The notes: a model not told the origin generated them from the sequence alone. A stretch of 20,332 bases of DNA from Nitrospirota bacterium (GCA_016222925.1 JACRQB010000172.1:1-20332), one strand, 5' to 3'. Positions 7,813 through 14,735 are shown, counted from the first letter of the stretch. Numbers and translations are program-made.

Positions 7813-8219
7813 CAGATGTAGTAGCCAATAGTGTTGCCGGATTCATTACCGGAGGGCTTGCACTCAGCTCGGCCTGGGGCCTCTTTTGGTTGGCGATCAG
7901 CCTGGTCGGGCTGAGTCGCGGCACGTGTGGTTGGCGCGTGGTGTTCATGAGTATGCTGGGAGGATGTGTGCCACTTGCCTTGGCGATTGCTCTTGTGTGG
8001 TGGATGGGTGGCCTTGAGCGCATGACGTCCATGTTCGTACTGGGACTCCTGGGGATGCCAACGGTGCTGCTTGGCCTTGGGCTACGGCGGATGCCAGACG
8101 GACAACGGGCGGGGACGCACCTGGCTGCAGGAGTTCGGCATCTCAGAGAGAACCTTCTCGGTATGCATCAGGGATGCGGTGGCTGTCACGATGGACATGA
8201 CCAGAAGACGTGCCAATGA
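7809..8219 (+). CDS. Small integral membrane protein of an ABC-2 transporter operon, with C-terminal CXXCH
   Basis: The 136-residue protein has three hydrophobic segments (about 10-33, 43-67 and 73-92), then a polar tail of about 45 residues. The start overlaps the ATPase fragment and the end overlaps the permease, both as ATGA, so the three are translationally coupled and probably one transporter. The tail contains CGGCH followed by His and a further Cys (CGGCHDGHDQKTC). By the positive-inside rule the Arg-rich loops place the tail in the cytoplasm, where heme c would not be attached, so a metal- or redox-sensing role is as likely as heme. I do not recognise the family; an accessory subunit role is inferred from context. 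Confidence 0.7.
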   Translation: MTDVVANSVAGFITGGLALSSAWGLFWLAISLVGLSRGTCGWRVVFMSMLGGCVPLALAIALVWWMGGLERMTSMFVLGLLGMPTVLLGLGLRRMPDGQRAGTHLAAGVRHLRENLLGMHQGCGGCHDGHDQKTCQ

Positions 8220-9007
8220 AACTGCACCGCATCACGGCATTGCTCGTCAGGCATCTCTATCTCTATCGACGCAGCTTGCCCCGTATTATGGAAATCTTCT
8301 ACTGGCCCTTCCTGGATCTCGTCATCTGGGGATTTATCACGCTCTATCTCGCTCGATACCAAATCCAGGTTCCAGGATTCGTGACCTTTTTTTTGGGCGC
8401 ATTGATTCTCTGGGACATGCTGTTCCGATCACAACAGGGGATCACGATTGCCTTTCTCGAAGAGCTCTGGGCGCGTAACTTGATGAACCTATTTGCCAGC
8501 CCGCTGAAACCGAGCGAGTTTCTGACCGCCACGATGGCCATGAGCGTGATGAAAGTGACGGTCGTGTCGGTTGTCATGGCGGGTAGTGCTCTTCTTTTTT
8601 ATTCGTACAACATCCTGATCGTCGGGGTATGGCTCATGCCGTTCGTGCTCAATCTGGTCATTACCGGTTGGATTATCGGCGTGTTTACGACCTCACTGAT
8701 CATGAGGTTCGGACAAGAAGCCGAAGTGCTGGCCTGGAGCATGGTGTTTCTCTTCCAGCCGATCTCCTGTGTCTTCTATCCACTGGATGTATTGCCCACA
8801 TGGCTGCAGATGATTGCATGGGCAAATCCGGCGGCACATATCTTTGAGGGCATGCGGACCGTCTTGAGTGCAGGGGCCTCGCCTCTTCGGAATCTTGCCT
8901 GGGCTGTGTGTCTGAACGGGGTGTTCCTTGTCGTCGTCGTTGCATGGTTCTATCGGACGGTCGCCTATTGTAAGGAGCACGGGCTCTTGGTTCGAGTCGG
9001 GGAGTGA
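8216..9007 (+). CDS. ABC-2 type transporter permease
   Basis: This is a 263-residue polytopic protein with six predicted hydrophobic segments. It follows the ABC-2 permease pattern: a cytoplasmic amphipathic N-terminus (LYRRSLPRIMEIFYWP), the ELWARNLMNLFASPLKPSEFL loop after segment 2, and the conserved FYPLDVLPTWLQMIAWANP stretch before the last segment, as in drug, polysaccharide and NodJ-type exporters. The substrate cannot be read from the sequence. ATG 8216 overlaps the preceding stop; a GTG two codons earlier is possible. The permease is intact, while its presumed ATPase partner just upstream is broken, so either the system is decaying or another ATPase serves it. Confidence 0.88.
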   Translation: MKLHRITALLVRHLYLYRRSLPRIMEIFYWPFLDLVIWGFITLYLARYQIQVPGFVTFFLGALILWDMLFRSQQGITIAFLEELWARNLMNLFASPLKPSEFLTATMAMSVMKVTVVSVVMAGSALLFYSYNILIVGVWLMPFVLNLVITGWIIGVFTTSLIMRFGQEAEVLAWSMVFLFQPISCVFYPLDVLPTWLQMIAWANPAAHIFEGMRTVLSAGASPLRNLAWAVCLNGVFLVVVVAWFYRTVAYCKEHGLLVRVGE

Positions 9008-9009
9008 GG

Positions 9010-9038
9010 TTGTAATCCGAAGGGCTCTGTGCTAGGGT
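9010..9038 (+). promoter_or_regulatory. Candidate promoter for the RRM protein gene
   Basis: A -35-like TTGTAA at 9010-9015 and a -10-like TAGGGT at 9033-9038 are separated by 17 bases, immediately after the permease stop. It would start a transcript near 9045 with a leader of about 190 bases before the RRM gene. The spacing is ideal but the -10 match is only fair. Confidence 0.3.
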
Positions 9039-9100
9039 GGTATAGGCTCATGTCGCCCTGGGTCTCGGCGATACTGAGTGTCCATCAGAGGAGACCCACA

Positions 9101-9220
9101 ATGCCGATGTTGCCTTGTCCGGGAATCTCGTCGGAAGTCAGACCTAAGTCGCTGCATCGATCGCGTCTTCGGCCCGCTCCTTCCCCGTTCCTCGTGTTCA
9201 AGACAATGTCATTATTCTAA
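9101..9220 (+). CDS. 39-codon leader ORF upstream of the RRM gene
   Basis: A short frame beginning MPMLPCPGISSEVRPKS has a strong Shine-Dalgarno (AGAGGAG at 9087-9093, 7 bases before the ATG) and ends with a TAA that overlaps the AAAGGAGG of the next gene. The encoded peptide is Pro/Ser/Arg-rich, resembles no family I know and has no rare repeated codon run of a classical attenuator. The good ribosome site and the stop placed on the next Shine-Dalgarno suggest that its translation could control access to the RRM start. Whether it is translated is unknown. Confidence 0.4.
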   Translation: MPMLPCPGISSEVRPKSLHRSRLRPAPSPFLVFKTMSLF

Positions 9221-9233
9221 AGGAGGAACCCCG

Positions 9234-9581
9234 ATGGGTTCGAAGATCTATGTCGGTGGGTTGCCCTATTCGGCGACTGAGCAGCAATTGAGTGACTTAT
9301 TCGCGGCCCATGGCGCAGTGGCCTCGGCGCGGATCATTACGGATAAGTTCACTGGCCAATCCCGTGGGTTCGGCTTTGTGGAAATGTCCGCAGACGCTGA
9401 AGCCCAAGCTGCTATCACGGCTCTCAACGGGTCAGAGATGGGTGGTCGGACTTTAACAGTCAATGAAGCACGTCCGCAGGAACCGCGCACTGGCGGCGGC
9501 GGTGGGGGACGTGGTGGATTCGGTGGAGGCGGTGGTCGGAGCGGCAGCGGTGGTGGTGGTGGAAAGCGCGATCGCTGGTAA
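9234..9581 (+). CDS. Glycine-rich RNA-binding protein with one RRM domain
   Basis: The 115-residue protein has one RNA recognition motif: RNP2 is KIYVGGL near residues 4-10 and RNP1 is RGFGFVEM near 43-50, with both aromatic positions kept. A C-terminal tail of about 35 residues is nearly all Gly with scattered Arg and ends KRDRW. This is the architecture of small Rbp proteins of cyanobacteria and many other bacteria, often cold-induced RNA chaperones or mRNA-binding factors. The start is certain: AAAGGAGG at 9219-9226 lies 7 bases upstream. The gene is a single unit between a candidate promoter and a strong terminator. Regulation through the long leader is possible. Confidence 0.95.
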   Translation: MGSKIYVGGLPYSATEQQLSDLFAAHGAVASARIITDKFTGQSRGFGFVEMSADAEAQAAITALNGSEMGGRTLTVNEARPQEPRTGGGGGGRGGFGGGGGRSGSGGGGGKRDRW

Positions 9582-9609
9582 TCCAATAGCTCTTAGGATG
9601 CAGGATGGA

Positions 9610-9650
9610 GAGGGGGGTGCCAGGAATATGGCACCCCCCTCTTTTTTTTT
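9610..9650 (+). terminator. Strong intrinsic terminator after the RRM gene
   Basis: A perfect 12-bp stem pairs 9610-9621 (GAGGGGGGTGCC) with 9630-9641 around an 8-base loop and is followed by nine Ts at 9642-9650. It is oriented for plus-strand transcripts and lies 28 bases after the RRM stop. It has no matching T tract on the other side, so it does not serve the convergent ATP-grasp operon. Confidence 0.95.
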
Positions 9651-9686
9651 GAACTTTTTATGGTGCAACGATCTTCAGCGAACGGA

Positions 9687-10700
9687 TCAATCTTTATGTG
9701 CGTCGCAGGTAGATCGGTTTTGGTGGATTAGATCGCTTAGACTGCCGTGCACTGAAGATTGAGGAGGCGATTGGTCCGCGCCCTGTGCTAACAGATCGGC
9801 CATTGCCGAAGCGATCGGCATCCCGGTAAGAATTTCGACGTAAAGAAACTGACCTTGAGGATTGACTTCAAGGAAGACATATTCCCCTTCGGGCGTGATC
9901 TTCAAATCAATAGTGCCATAGACGAGTTCCATGGCTGCCATGAAGGCCAGAACACGTTCATGGATCTGGTCTGGCAACTCATAGGGCTCATATGGTGCGT
10001 CCATGTCCATTCGAGAATCGATCCCTGCCCTGCTGTGATCCGTCAAAATCCTAGCGGTAAAGACTTGCTGGCCGACAACAGTGATCCGTAGATCCATGGG
10101 GCCGCAAATCATCTCCTGGAAAATCGTTGGCGCAAACGTGAGGGCCTTCAGGGCGGGTCGGTCACCTTCATCCCATACGCGCGTATCGATCAAGCGATCT
10201 CTGGGAGCGGTCATTGCCTTGTGAATTACTCGACCACGATGTTTCTGGATGAATGCGCTCGCATGGTCCTCATCGGAGGTGATGAGTGTGTCCGGGATCG
10301 CCCAGCCTACCTCTCGCGCCACATGCAGTTGCCGTGGCTTGACCGCAGCGTATTCTGCGAACACTGGATTCACGAAGCGCGCAGCAGAGTTGAGAAACAG
10401 TCCCTCAAGCAGGTTGGCCCATTCCTGTCTGCAGAAATTTCTGACGGCTGGATTGCGGATGTGTTCAGCAACGTGGCCTAACCGAGGTCGACGGTACCAG
10501 ATGCAAGTGGCTCGGTCAAACATGACCGTTTGACCGGATGGCAGAACTGTGATTGGCGTTTCGCCGAGCGGATAGGTAAGCGTAGAGCCGTTTCCGAGCG
10601 ACCCTGCGTCGAAAATAGTCACTTGGTGTCCGTGGTTATTGAGCACATCAGAGACGCGTCGAGCGTGCACGTCTCTGGCACTAGCGAGAATGAAAATCAT
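9687..10700 (-). CDS. ATP-grasp ligase resembling graspetide (MvdC/MvdD-type) peptide maturases
   Basis: This 337-residue ATP-grasp protein probably joins a carboxylate to a hydroxyl or amine with ATP. Visible motifs include WYRRP at 68-72, typical of the graspetide synthetase group, DLRITVVG at 203-210, and the metal-binding DLKITPEGEYVFLEVNP at 265-281 followed by GQF and TGMPIASAMADLL. RimK-like ligases share the core but not usually the N-terminal WYRRP region. In MvdC/MvdD relatives such enzymes form side-chain ester or amide crosslinks in a ribosomal peptide. The start overlaps the stop of the previous gene as ATGA, and two small proteins lie upstream in the operon, one with a Ser/Thr/Asp-rich tail. 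Family membership is fairly sure; the substrate is inferred. Confidence 0.85.
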   Translation of the reverse strand: MIFILASARDVHARRVSDVLNNHGHQVTIFDAGSLGNGSTLTYPLGETPITVLPSGQTVMFDRATCIWYRRPRLGHVAEHIRNPAVRNFCRQEWANLLEGLFLNSAARFVNPVFAEYAAVKPRQLHVAREVGWAIPDTLITSDEDHASAFIQKHRGRVIHKAMTAPRDRLIDTRVWDEGDRPALKALTFAPTIFQEMICGPMDLRITVVGQQVFTARILTDHSRAGIDSRMDMDAPYEPYELPDQIHERVLAFMAAMELVYGTIDLKITPEGEYVFLEVNPQGQFLYVEILTGMPIASAMADLLAQGADQSPPQSSVHGSLSDLIHQNRSTCDAHKD

Positions 10701-11110
10701 TCCAGTCCGTGCTTCAGTCGATAGGCCTGCTCACGCTCACGAAATCGAGGCGCATCCTGCATCGGTGGGTAGTTCTTGCGGACCATGTACGCGAAGGGTT
10801 CAACTGGACGTTCAAGCAATGGTTTGTATTCATCAGCCGGCGTACAGTTGAGTAGTCTTGCTCCACGCTTGGCGGTTACTCGTACGGGAACAGCAAGACT
10901 CGACGTGTCCGAGTCCCGTTCTTCCACATCGATCACATCAAGAATATCGTCGATAGATAATTCCAACAGGAGGTTGCCGGCAATGATGCGGACGGTTTCT
11001 TTCGAACCCTGAAGCAGATACCCATCGATTAACAGACCATGGTCTTGAGAGTGGACCTCTGGGCCGGAATCGAGTTTCGTCAGCAAGTGCTCAATCTCGG
11101 TAGGCTCCAT
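10697..11110 (-). CDS. Small protein of unknown function in the ATP-grasp operon
   Basis: The 137-residue product of unknown family starts MEPTEIEHLLTKLD, then a beta-rich segment (about 25-85) with a VRIIAGNLLLELSIDDIL core, followed by a charged C-terminus with YMVRKNYPPMQ and ending RLKHGLE. Its first 85 residues align loosely with the next protein upstream (helix with LxKL, then G-K/T-rich turn, hydrophobic strand, acidic DDIL/NEIE, then V-V-R-G-R strand), suggesting a shared domain. The ATG at 11110 is 13 bases after the previous stop and lacks a clear Shine-Dalgarno; a much longer frame upstream overlaps the neighbour and is not believed. It could be a partner, leader-binding protein or substrate of the ATP-grasp enzyme. 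Confidence 0.75.
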   Translation of the reverse strand: MEPTEIEHLLTKLDSGPEVHSQDHGLLIDGYLLQGSKETVRIIAGNLLLELSIDDILDVIDVEERDSDTSSLAVPVRVTAKRGARLLNCTPADEYKPLLERPVEPFAYMVRKNYPPMQDAPRFREREQAYRLKHGLE

Positions 11111-11123
11111 TTTGCAGCACCGA

Positions 11124-11612
11124 TCAATCAGTATCACCGACGTGGTATGGTCTGTGGTCGTCTGTTTGGTCTGCGACACCGCCTGAAGCGCAAGTGGTAT
11201 CCATCCCAATGTCCTCGCTTGTGGACGTTGAGGTGCCGCCATCCTGGCCGACATTCGGAAATCCTCCAGGTGGGACTCGTGGTGGCCAAGTAAAGGGACC
11301 AGGATCAGGCAACGTGCCAGGGGGTACCGGGTGTACGAGATCTGGCACTCGCCGCAGGTGTGTGATCCGGTCACCATTACGAACGTCGACCAGCACTTCA
11401 AATCCGGTCCGCCCAGGAACCGAGGTGATACTCTCAATCTCGTTGAATGGAACGGAGATGATCCCGGTTGCAACCGCCAGGTGGAGACTGTCACTGGTTT
11501 TGCCGACGGCCTTTGCGCGGAAACTCAACAACCCATATCCTTCTGCCGCGCGGATTTCCAACTTGTCCAGAATTTTCCGGAGGTTTTCCTTCGTCACGCT
11601 AGGGTCGGCCAT
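11124..11612 (-). CDS. Small protein with Pro-rich linker and Ser/Thr/Asp-rich tail; candidate ligase substrate
   Basis: The 162-residue protein has three parts. Residues 1-88 form a small alpha/beta domain (LRKILDKLEI, then DSLHLAVATGIISVPFNEIE). Residues 90-119 are proline-rich. The tail 124-162 is rich in Thr, Ser and Asp/Glu (GGTSTSTSEDIGMDTT, then DQTDDHRPY and HVGDTD). Graspetide precursors likewise put Thr/Ser nucleophiles and Asp/Glu acceptors in a C-terminal core, so this may be the modified substrate, although its N-terminal part is long and folded-looking. The start is supported by GGAGGTG at 11618-11624, 5 bases upstream. It is first in the operon, about 65 bases after a near-consensus promoter. 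I know no named family for it. Confidence 0.8.
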   Translation of the reverse strand: MADPSVTKENLRKILDKLEIRAAEGYGLLSFRAKAVGKTSDSLHLAVATGIISVPFNEIESITSVPGRTGFEVLVDVRNGDRITHLRRVPDLVHPVPPGTLPDPGPFTWPPRVPPGGFPNVGQDGGTSTSTSEDIGMDTTCASGGVADQTDDHRPYHVGDTD

Positions 11613-11932
11613 CGGTGCACCTCCAATTCTCAGTTGAAGCGTATGCTCAGAAAGTTGAAACCACCATATTCAGCTTGGCGCATTATGGCAGGACCGAGAG
11701 TGTTGTCAATACCCGTTCTACGCGCGGAGGCACCTGCGGTTGCTTCGGCAGGCTTGGACGACGTTGTGGTTAGAATCGCGTGGTGTCCCTTGTGCGAGAA
11801 GTTAGGTTCAGCGTTCGATTGTCGGAAGTGCGTGGCATCCTCGTCTTTTTTTACTCAAGAAACTGGAGGATAATGTGAAAACAGGGGGAAGGTTATGGCA
11901 GATATAACTCAGCGCATGGACTCTGGAGTAAT
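11613..11932 (+). other. Divergent intergenic region between the small-protein operon and the oxygenase gene
   Basis: This 320-base gap contains a strong minus-strand promoter (11682-11709) and a 13-codon ORF just before the oxygenase. A plus-strand frame at 11643-11873 with two CXXC pairs is present but overlaps the promoter and lacks a ribosome site. No convincing promoter for the oxygenase was found; candidate hexamers have poor spacing. Confidence 0.6.
11682..11709 (-). promoter_or_regulatory. Near-consensus sigma70 promoter for the ATP-grasp operon
   Basis: On the minus strand a perfect -35 TTGACA (11709-11704) is followed by a 16-base spacer and the -10 CATAAT (11687-11682), five of six bases matching consensus. 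Transcription from about 11675 would leave a leader of some 60 bases before the 162-residue protein gene. This is the best promoter match in the window and suggests strong constitutive or repressor-controlled expression. Confidence 0.7.
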
Positions 11933-11936
11933 ATGA
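11895..11936 (+). CDS. 13-codon upstream ORF overlapping the oxygenase start
   Basis: A short frame, MADITQRMDSGVI, starts at 11895 after a purine-rich AGGGGGAAGG and stops with a TGA at 11934-11936 that overlaps the oxygenase ATG as ATGA. If translated it would couple ribosome delivery to the oxygenase start, whose own GGAG is only 4 bases away. The peptide has no recognisable feature, so the claim rests on spacing and overlap only. Confidence 0.3.
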   Translation: MADITQRMDSGVI

Positions 11937-12580
11937 CTATTGCACAATCGATAATCGGAATGGCTGATTTATCGTCGTTCTCATTTCAGAGAAATCCGGT
12001 GCTGCTGGTGGAGAACTTTTGGTCGCCGGACGAGCGCCAGTTCTTTCGGGAAAAGATGAAGCAGGCGCCCTGGAAAAGCCTTTCCGATCTGCCGTATGTT
12101 CAGAAAGACTTTCCGAATTCGGGCAACTGGGCCAAAGCTGAAATCGGCCCACAGGAGGGGCAGCGATTTCTGTCGCGGCTACAGCTTCCCTGCATTCGAG
12201 ATCATGTCGAGTCGTTCCCGAATATCATCTTCAACTACTATTCTTATTCCGCCGGAGACTGTCTACTGACGCATGACGACACGGATCAAGGTCGGTTCGT
12301 AGAAGGCCGTCGAGCGCCAAAGCGCCGGATCGCTGTCGTCACCTACTTTCATGAGGAATGGCAGCCCGATTGGGGAGGGGAATTGATCATCTATGAGCGA
12401 CGAGCAGATCGTGCCGGGGGGCCTATCAATCTTATGCCGACACACTGTATCGAACCTCGCCCTGGATCGTTGGTCATGTTTACTGTTCCTCGATTCCATC
12501 GAGTTTGCCGCGTGGACCCGACAGCTGGTGAGCACCGGCGGTTATCGATTGCCGGATGGTTCATGACGGAGCATAGCTAG
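11933..12580 (+). CDS. 2-oxoglutarate/Fe(II)-dependent oxygenase, prolyl-hydroxylase-like
   Basis: The 215-residue protein has the double-stranded beta-helix signature of 2OG-Fe(II) oxygenases: HxD iron ligands His114 and Asp116 in LLTHDDTD, the WGGELIIYE strand at 147-155, the distal His189 in PRFHRVCRV, and the 2-oxoglutarate-binding Arg202/203 in HRRLSIAGWF. The pattern is closest to the P4H/PKHD or Ofd1-like branch that hydroxylates protein or peptide side chains. It is divergent from the ATP-grasp operon, 320 bases away, which raises the possibility that it acts on the same substrate, but small-molecule substrates cannot be excluded. ATG 11933 has GGAG at 11925-11928; an internal ATG nine codons on is an alternative. 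Confidence 0.88.
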   Translation: MTIAQSIIGMADLSSFSFQRNPVLLVENFWSPDERQFFREKMKQAPWKSLSDLPYVQKDFPNSGNWAKAEIGPQEGQRFLSRLQLPCIRDHVESFPNIIFNYYSYSAGDCLLTHDDTDQGRFVEGRRAPKRRIAVVTYFHEEWQPDWGGELIIYERRADRAGGPINLMPTHCIEPRPGSLVMFTVPRFHRVCRVDPTAGEHRRLSIAGWFMTEHS

Positions 12581-12671
12581 GATAGAAGAGGGTCGAGGGT
12601 AATCCGTGGAATGGGGGAGAGCCCAACCATTTTGGGTGAACCATCGCCTCACTTGCCATCTCTTCAGACGT

Positions 12672-13178
12672 TCAACCAAACCAGTCGGTATCGTTGGCTG
12701 CACGTGGCCGGTCTTCTACTCCAAGGGTTGGTGCTGGTTGTGCGAGTACGTTGTGCATGAGGGCGATCAGGCGGTCACGCTCCAACGGCTTTGCTAAAAA
12801 CGGGAGTGTTCCCCGCTTGATCCCATGGCTGGTAAGGTCCTTATCAGGATTCCCCGACATCAGAATAATTCGGAGGCCGCTCCGGATCAGGGTTGCGCGA
12901 ACTGCCAGTTCGTGACCGTTGACGTGTGGAAATTGATTGGAGGTCGAGGCAAGCTGAAAGCCTGGCGGGGGTAACACAAGATCGGTGAGGAGAAGATCGA
13001 TCGGACCTTCGTGGTGGGTACAAATCTGGAGCGCCTCCGAGCTGCCGTTGGCCCCTAGTACCGTAAGCCCCGCTCCTTCCAGCAGCGTTTTGCAGAGTGT
13101 GACGATCGACGATTCGTCGTCGACGACCAAGATGGTCGCCGAACCATTGGATGACGGGGTGCCTCGTTGACCTTCCAT
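12672..13178 (-). CDS. Stand-alone receiver-domain response regulator
   Basis: The 168-residue protein is a single CheY-like receiver with no output domain. The acidic pair Asp20-Asp21, phospho-acceptor Asp66 in LLTDLVLP, Ser108 in LMSGN and Lys130-Pro131 are all present, so it should be phosphorylated. Unusual is an insertion of about 16 residues after Asp66 (PPPGFQLASTSNQFPHVNG), in the loop before helix 3 where partners contact the domain. The start at 13178 puts the receiver close to the N-terminus; 13211 adds 11 residues, and neither has a good Shine-Dalgarno. It lies 81 bases downstream of the efflux operon on the same strand and may be cotranscribed. No cognate kinase is visible. Confidence 0.88.
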   Translation of the reverse strand: MEGQRGTPSSNGSATILVVDDESSIVTLCKTLLEGAGLTVLGANGSSEALQICTHHEGPIDLLLTDLVLPPPGFQLASTSNQFPHVNGHELAVRATLIRSGLRIILMSGNPDKDLTSHGIKRGTLPFLAKPLERDRLIALMHNVLAQPAPTLGVEDRPRAANDTDWFG

Positions 13179-13259
13179 AAGTTCTTCTGCCCCATCATAG
13201 TGCTGAACCATTCGCAGGGCGAGGGAAACCCCATTTGTTGCAGGTAATCTGGCGTAAGG

Positions 13260-14735
13260 TCAGGACGGAGGTGTTACAGAAGCTGGTTCCCATCCTCCGC
13301 CCAGCGCCTTGAACAGGCTGACCATCTCGGTGAGGCGGGCTCTTTCGGTGAAGACCAGCTGGTTTTCAGCGGTTAAGACGGCCCGTTGCGCATCCAGCAC
13401 ATCCAAGTAATTGACCATCCCTTTGCGATAGCGGACCTGAGCCAATCGCACAGCCTCCTGCGCTGCGGTCAGTTGTGCTCGTTGATGGGTGAGTTGCTCG
13501 CCTCGTGCGTGTACGGAAACCAGCAGATCAGCAACTTCTCTGAAGGCCTGTAGGATGGTCTGCCGGTAGCTTTCCAGCAACTGCTGGTACCGGGACTCGG
13601 CCTGATCAAGACGTGCTAGGTTGGTCCCTCCCTGGAAGATGGGCAAGGTGACCGATGGGCCGATACTGTAGTTGAAGCTGTTGCCGGTAAACCACTTGGC
13701 GAAGTCCGTGCTTTGAAGCCCGCCTTGCCCGGTAATCATGAGGGTCGGGAAGAAGTAGGCGCGGGCTTGACCGATGCGGGCATTGGACGCGATGAGTGTC
13801 GCCTCTGCTTGGAGAATGTCCGGGCGTCGCTCAAGAAGCTGCGAGGGAAGTCCCACTGGGATGTCTGGTTGAGCGATGACGGCACGAAGAGGTTTGCGTG
13901 AGAGGTCGAGCGACCCGGGCGTCATTCCGGTCAAGACTTCAAGTCGGTGCGATTCGATGGCCCGTAATCTTGTCAGGTCTGGGATAAGACCGGCTGCTTC
14001 GGCTGCAAGTACTTCGGTCCGTTTGACGTCAAGGTCTGACGCTAACCCAACTCCCGCACGTTTTTGGATGATCTCGAGAGATTCTTGCCGAACAGCAAGG
14101 GTGCGTGTGGCAATATCGAACTGCTCATCCAGTTCTCTGATGCGAAAGTAAGACTGTCCCACTTCGCTAATGAGCGAGAGCGCAACGGCGCGGGCGTCTT
14201 CTTCGACGGCTTTGGTCTCTGCCTGCGCGGCCTCTCGGCCACGTCGGATACGGCCCCAGAAGTCAATTTCCCAACGAAGGTCCATTGCGCCGTTCCAGAG
14301 GTCGAAGGTCGTTCCTGGCGTTGCGAAAATCGATGAACCCGGACGCTGGCCTGTCGCCAATCCCAGCCCTGCCAAGGTGTTCTCAGATACTGCGATGTTG
14401 GTGTAAGCACTGGAGAGGTTCAAATGGGGGAAGAGGCCGGCCGTGGCGGACATCACAGAGGCTCGGCCCTCTACGATTCGGGCGACCGCGCGTTTCACAT
14501 CGTGGTTGTGCTGCAGAGCCCGTTCGATTAATTCCGAGAGTTCGTCATTCTGAAACGTCTTCCACCAGGCAGTTTCTGGTCCCCGATCGGATGACACTGT
14601 AGCGGCGATGGGAGCGAGTCGGGACCAGCTGTCTGGTGTCTCTGTCTGGGGGCGCTGGTAGTCGTTTCCTTGTACGCAAGCACCCAGGGCTAACGTCGCA
14701 ACAATGGTTCCAAGAGTGGACGTCGTGCGGCTCAC
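13260..14735 (-). CDS. NodT-family outer membrane factor lipoprotein (TolC-like)
   Basis: This 491-residue protein is the outer-membrane channel of a tripartite exporter. It has a lipobox (ALGAC, Cys20) so it is a lipid-anchored OMF, and two repeats of long amphipathic helices around paired beta segments, as in TolC/OprM. Typical OMF signatures are RALQHNHDVKRAVARI near residue 95, the ERRPDILQAEATL segment around 305 in the second half, and the VRLAQVRYRKGMVNYLDVLD segment near 440. The GTG start overlaps the fusion-protein stop as GTGA, so it is the fourth cistron of the efflux operon. The length is usual for the family. Confidence 0.92.
   Translation of the reverse strand: MSRTTSTLGTIVATLALGACVQGNDYQRPQTETPDSWSRLAPIAATVSSDRGPETAWWKTFQNDELSELIERALQHNHDVKRAVARIVEGRASVMSATAGLFPHLNLSSAYTNIAVSENTLAGLGLATGQRPGSSIFATPGTTFDLWNGAMDLRWEIDFWGRIRRGREAAQAETKAVEEDARAVALSLISEVGQSYFRIRELDEQFDIATRTLAVRQESLEIIQKRAGVGLASDLDVKRTEVLAAEAAGLIPDLTRLRAIESHRLEVLTGMTPGSLDLSRKPLRAVIAQPDIPVGLPSQLLERRPDILQAEATLIASNARIGQARAYFFPTLMITGQGGLQSTDFAKWFTGNSFNYSIGPSVTLPIFQGGTNLARLDQAESRYQQLLESYRQTILQAFREVADLLVSVHARGEQLTHQRAQLTAAQEAVRLAQVRYRKGMVNYLDVLDAQRAVLTAENQLVFTERARLTEMVSLFKALGGGWEPASVTPPS

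Noticed and set aside
11643..11873. Plus-strand frame of 76 codons with two CXXC pairs (CPLC and CRKC) that could be a small zinc-binding protein.
   Set aside because: It has no ribosome-binding site, crosses the near-consensus minus-strand promoter at 11682-11709 and has unremarkable codon use. The CXXC pairs can arise by chance, so it is not called as a gene.
12581..12671. Short CCCAA/TTGGG inverted repeat between the oxygenase gene and the response regulator.
   Set aside because: A five-base stem without a T tract is too weak to call as a terminator.
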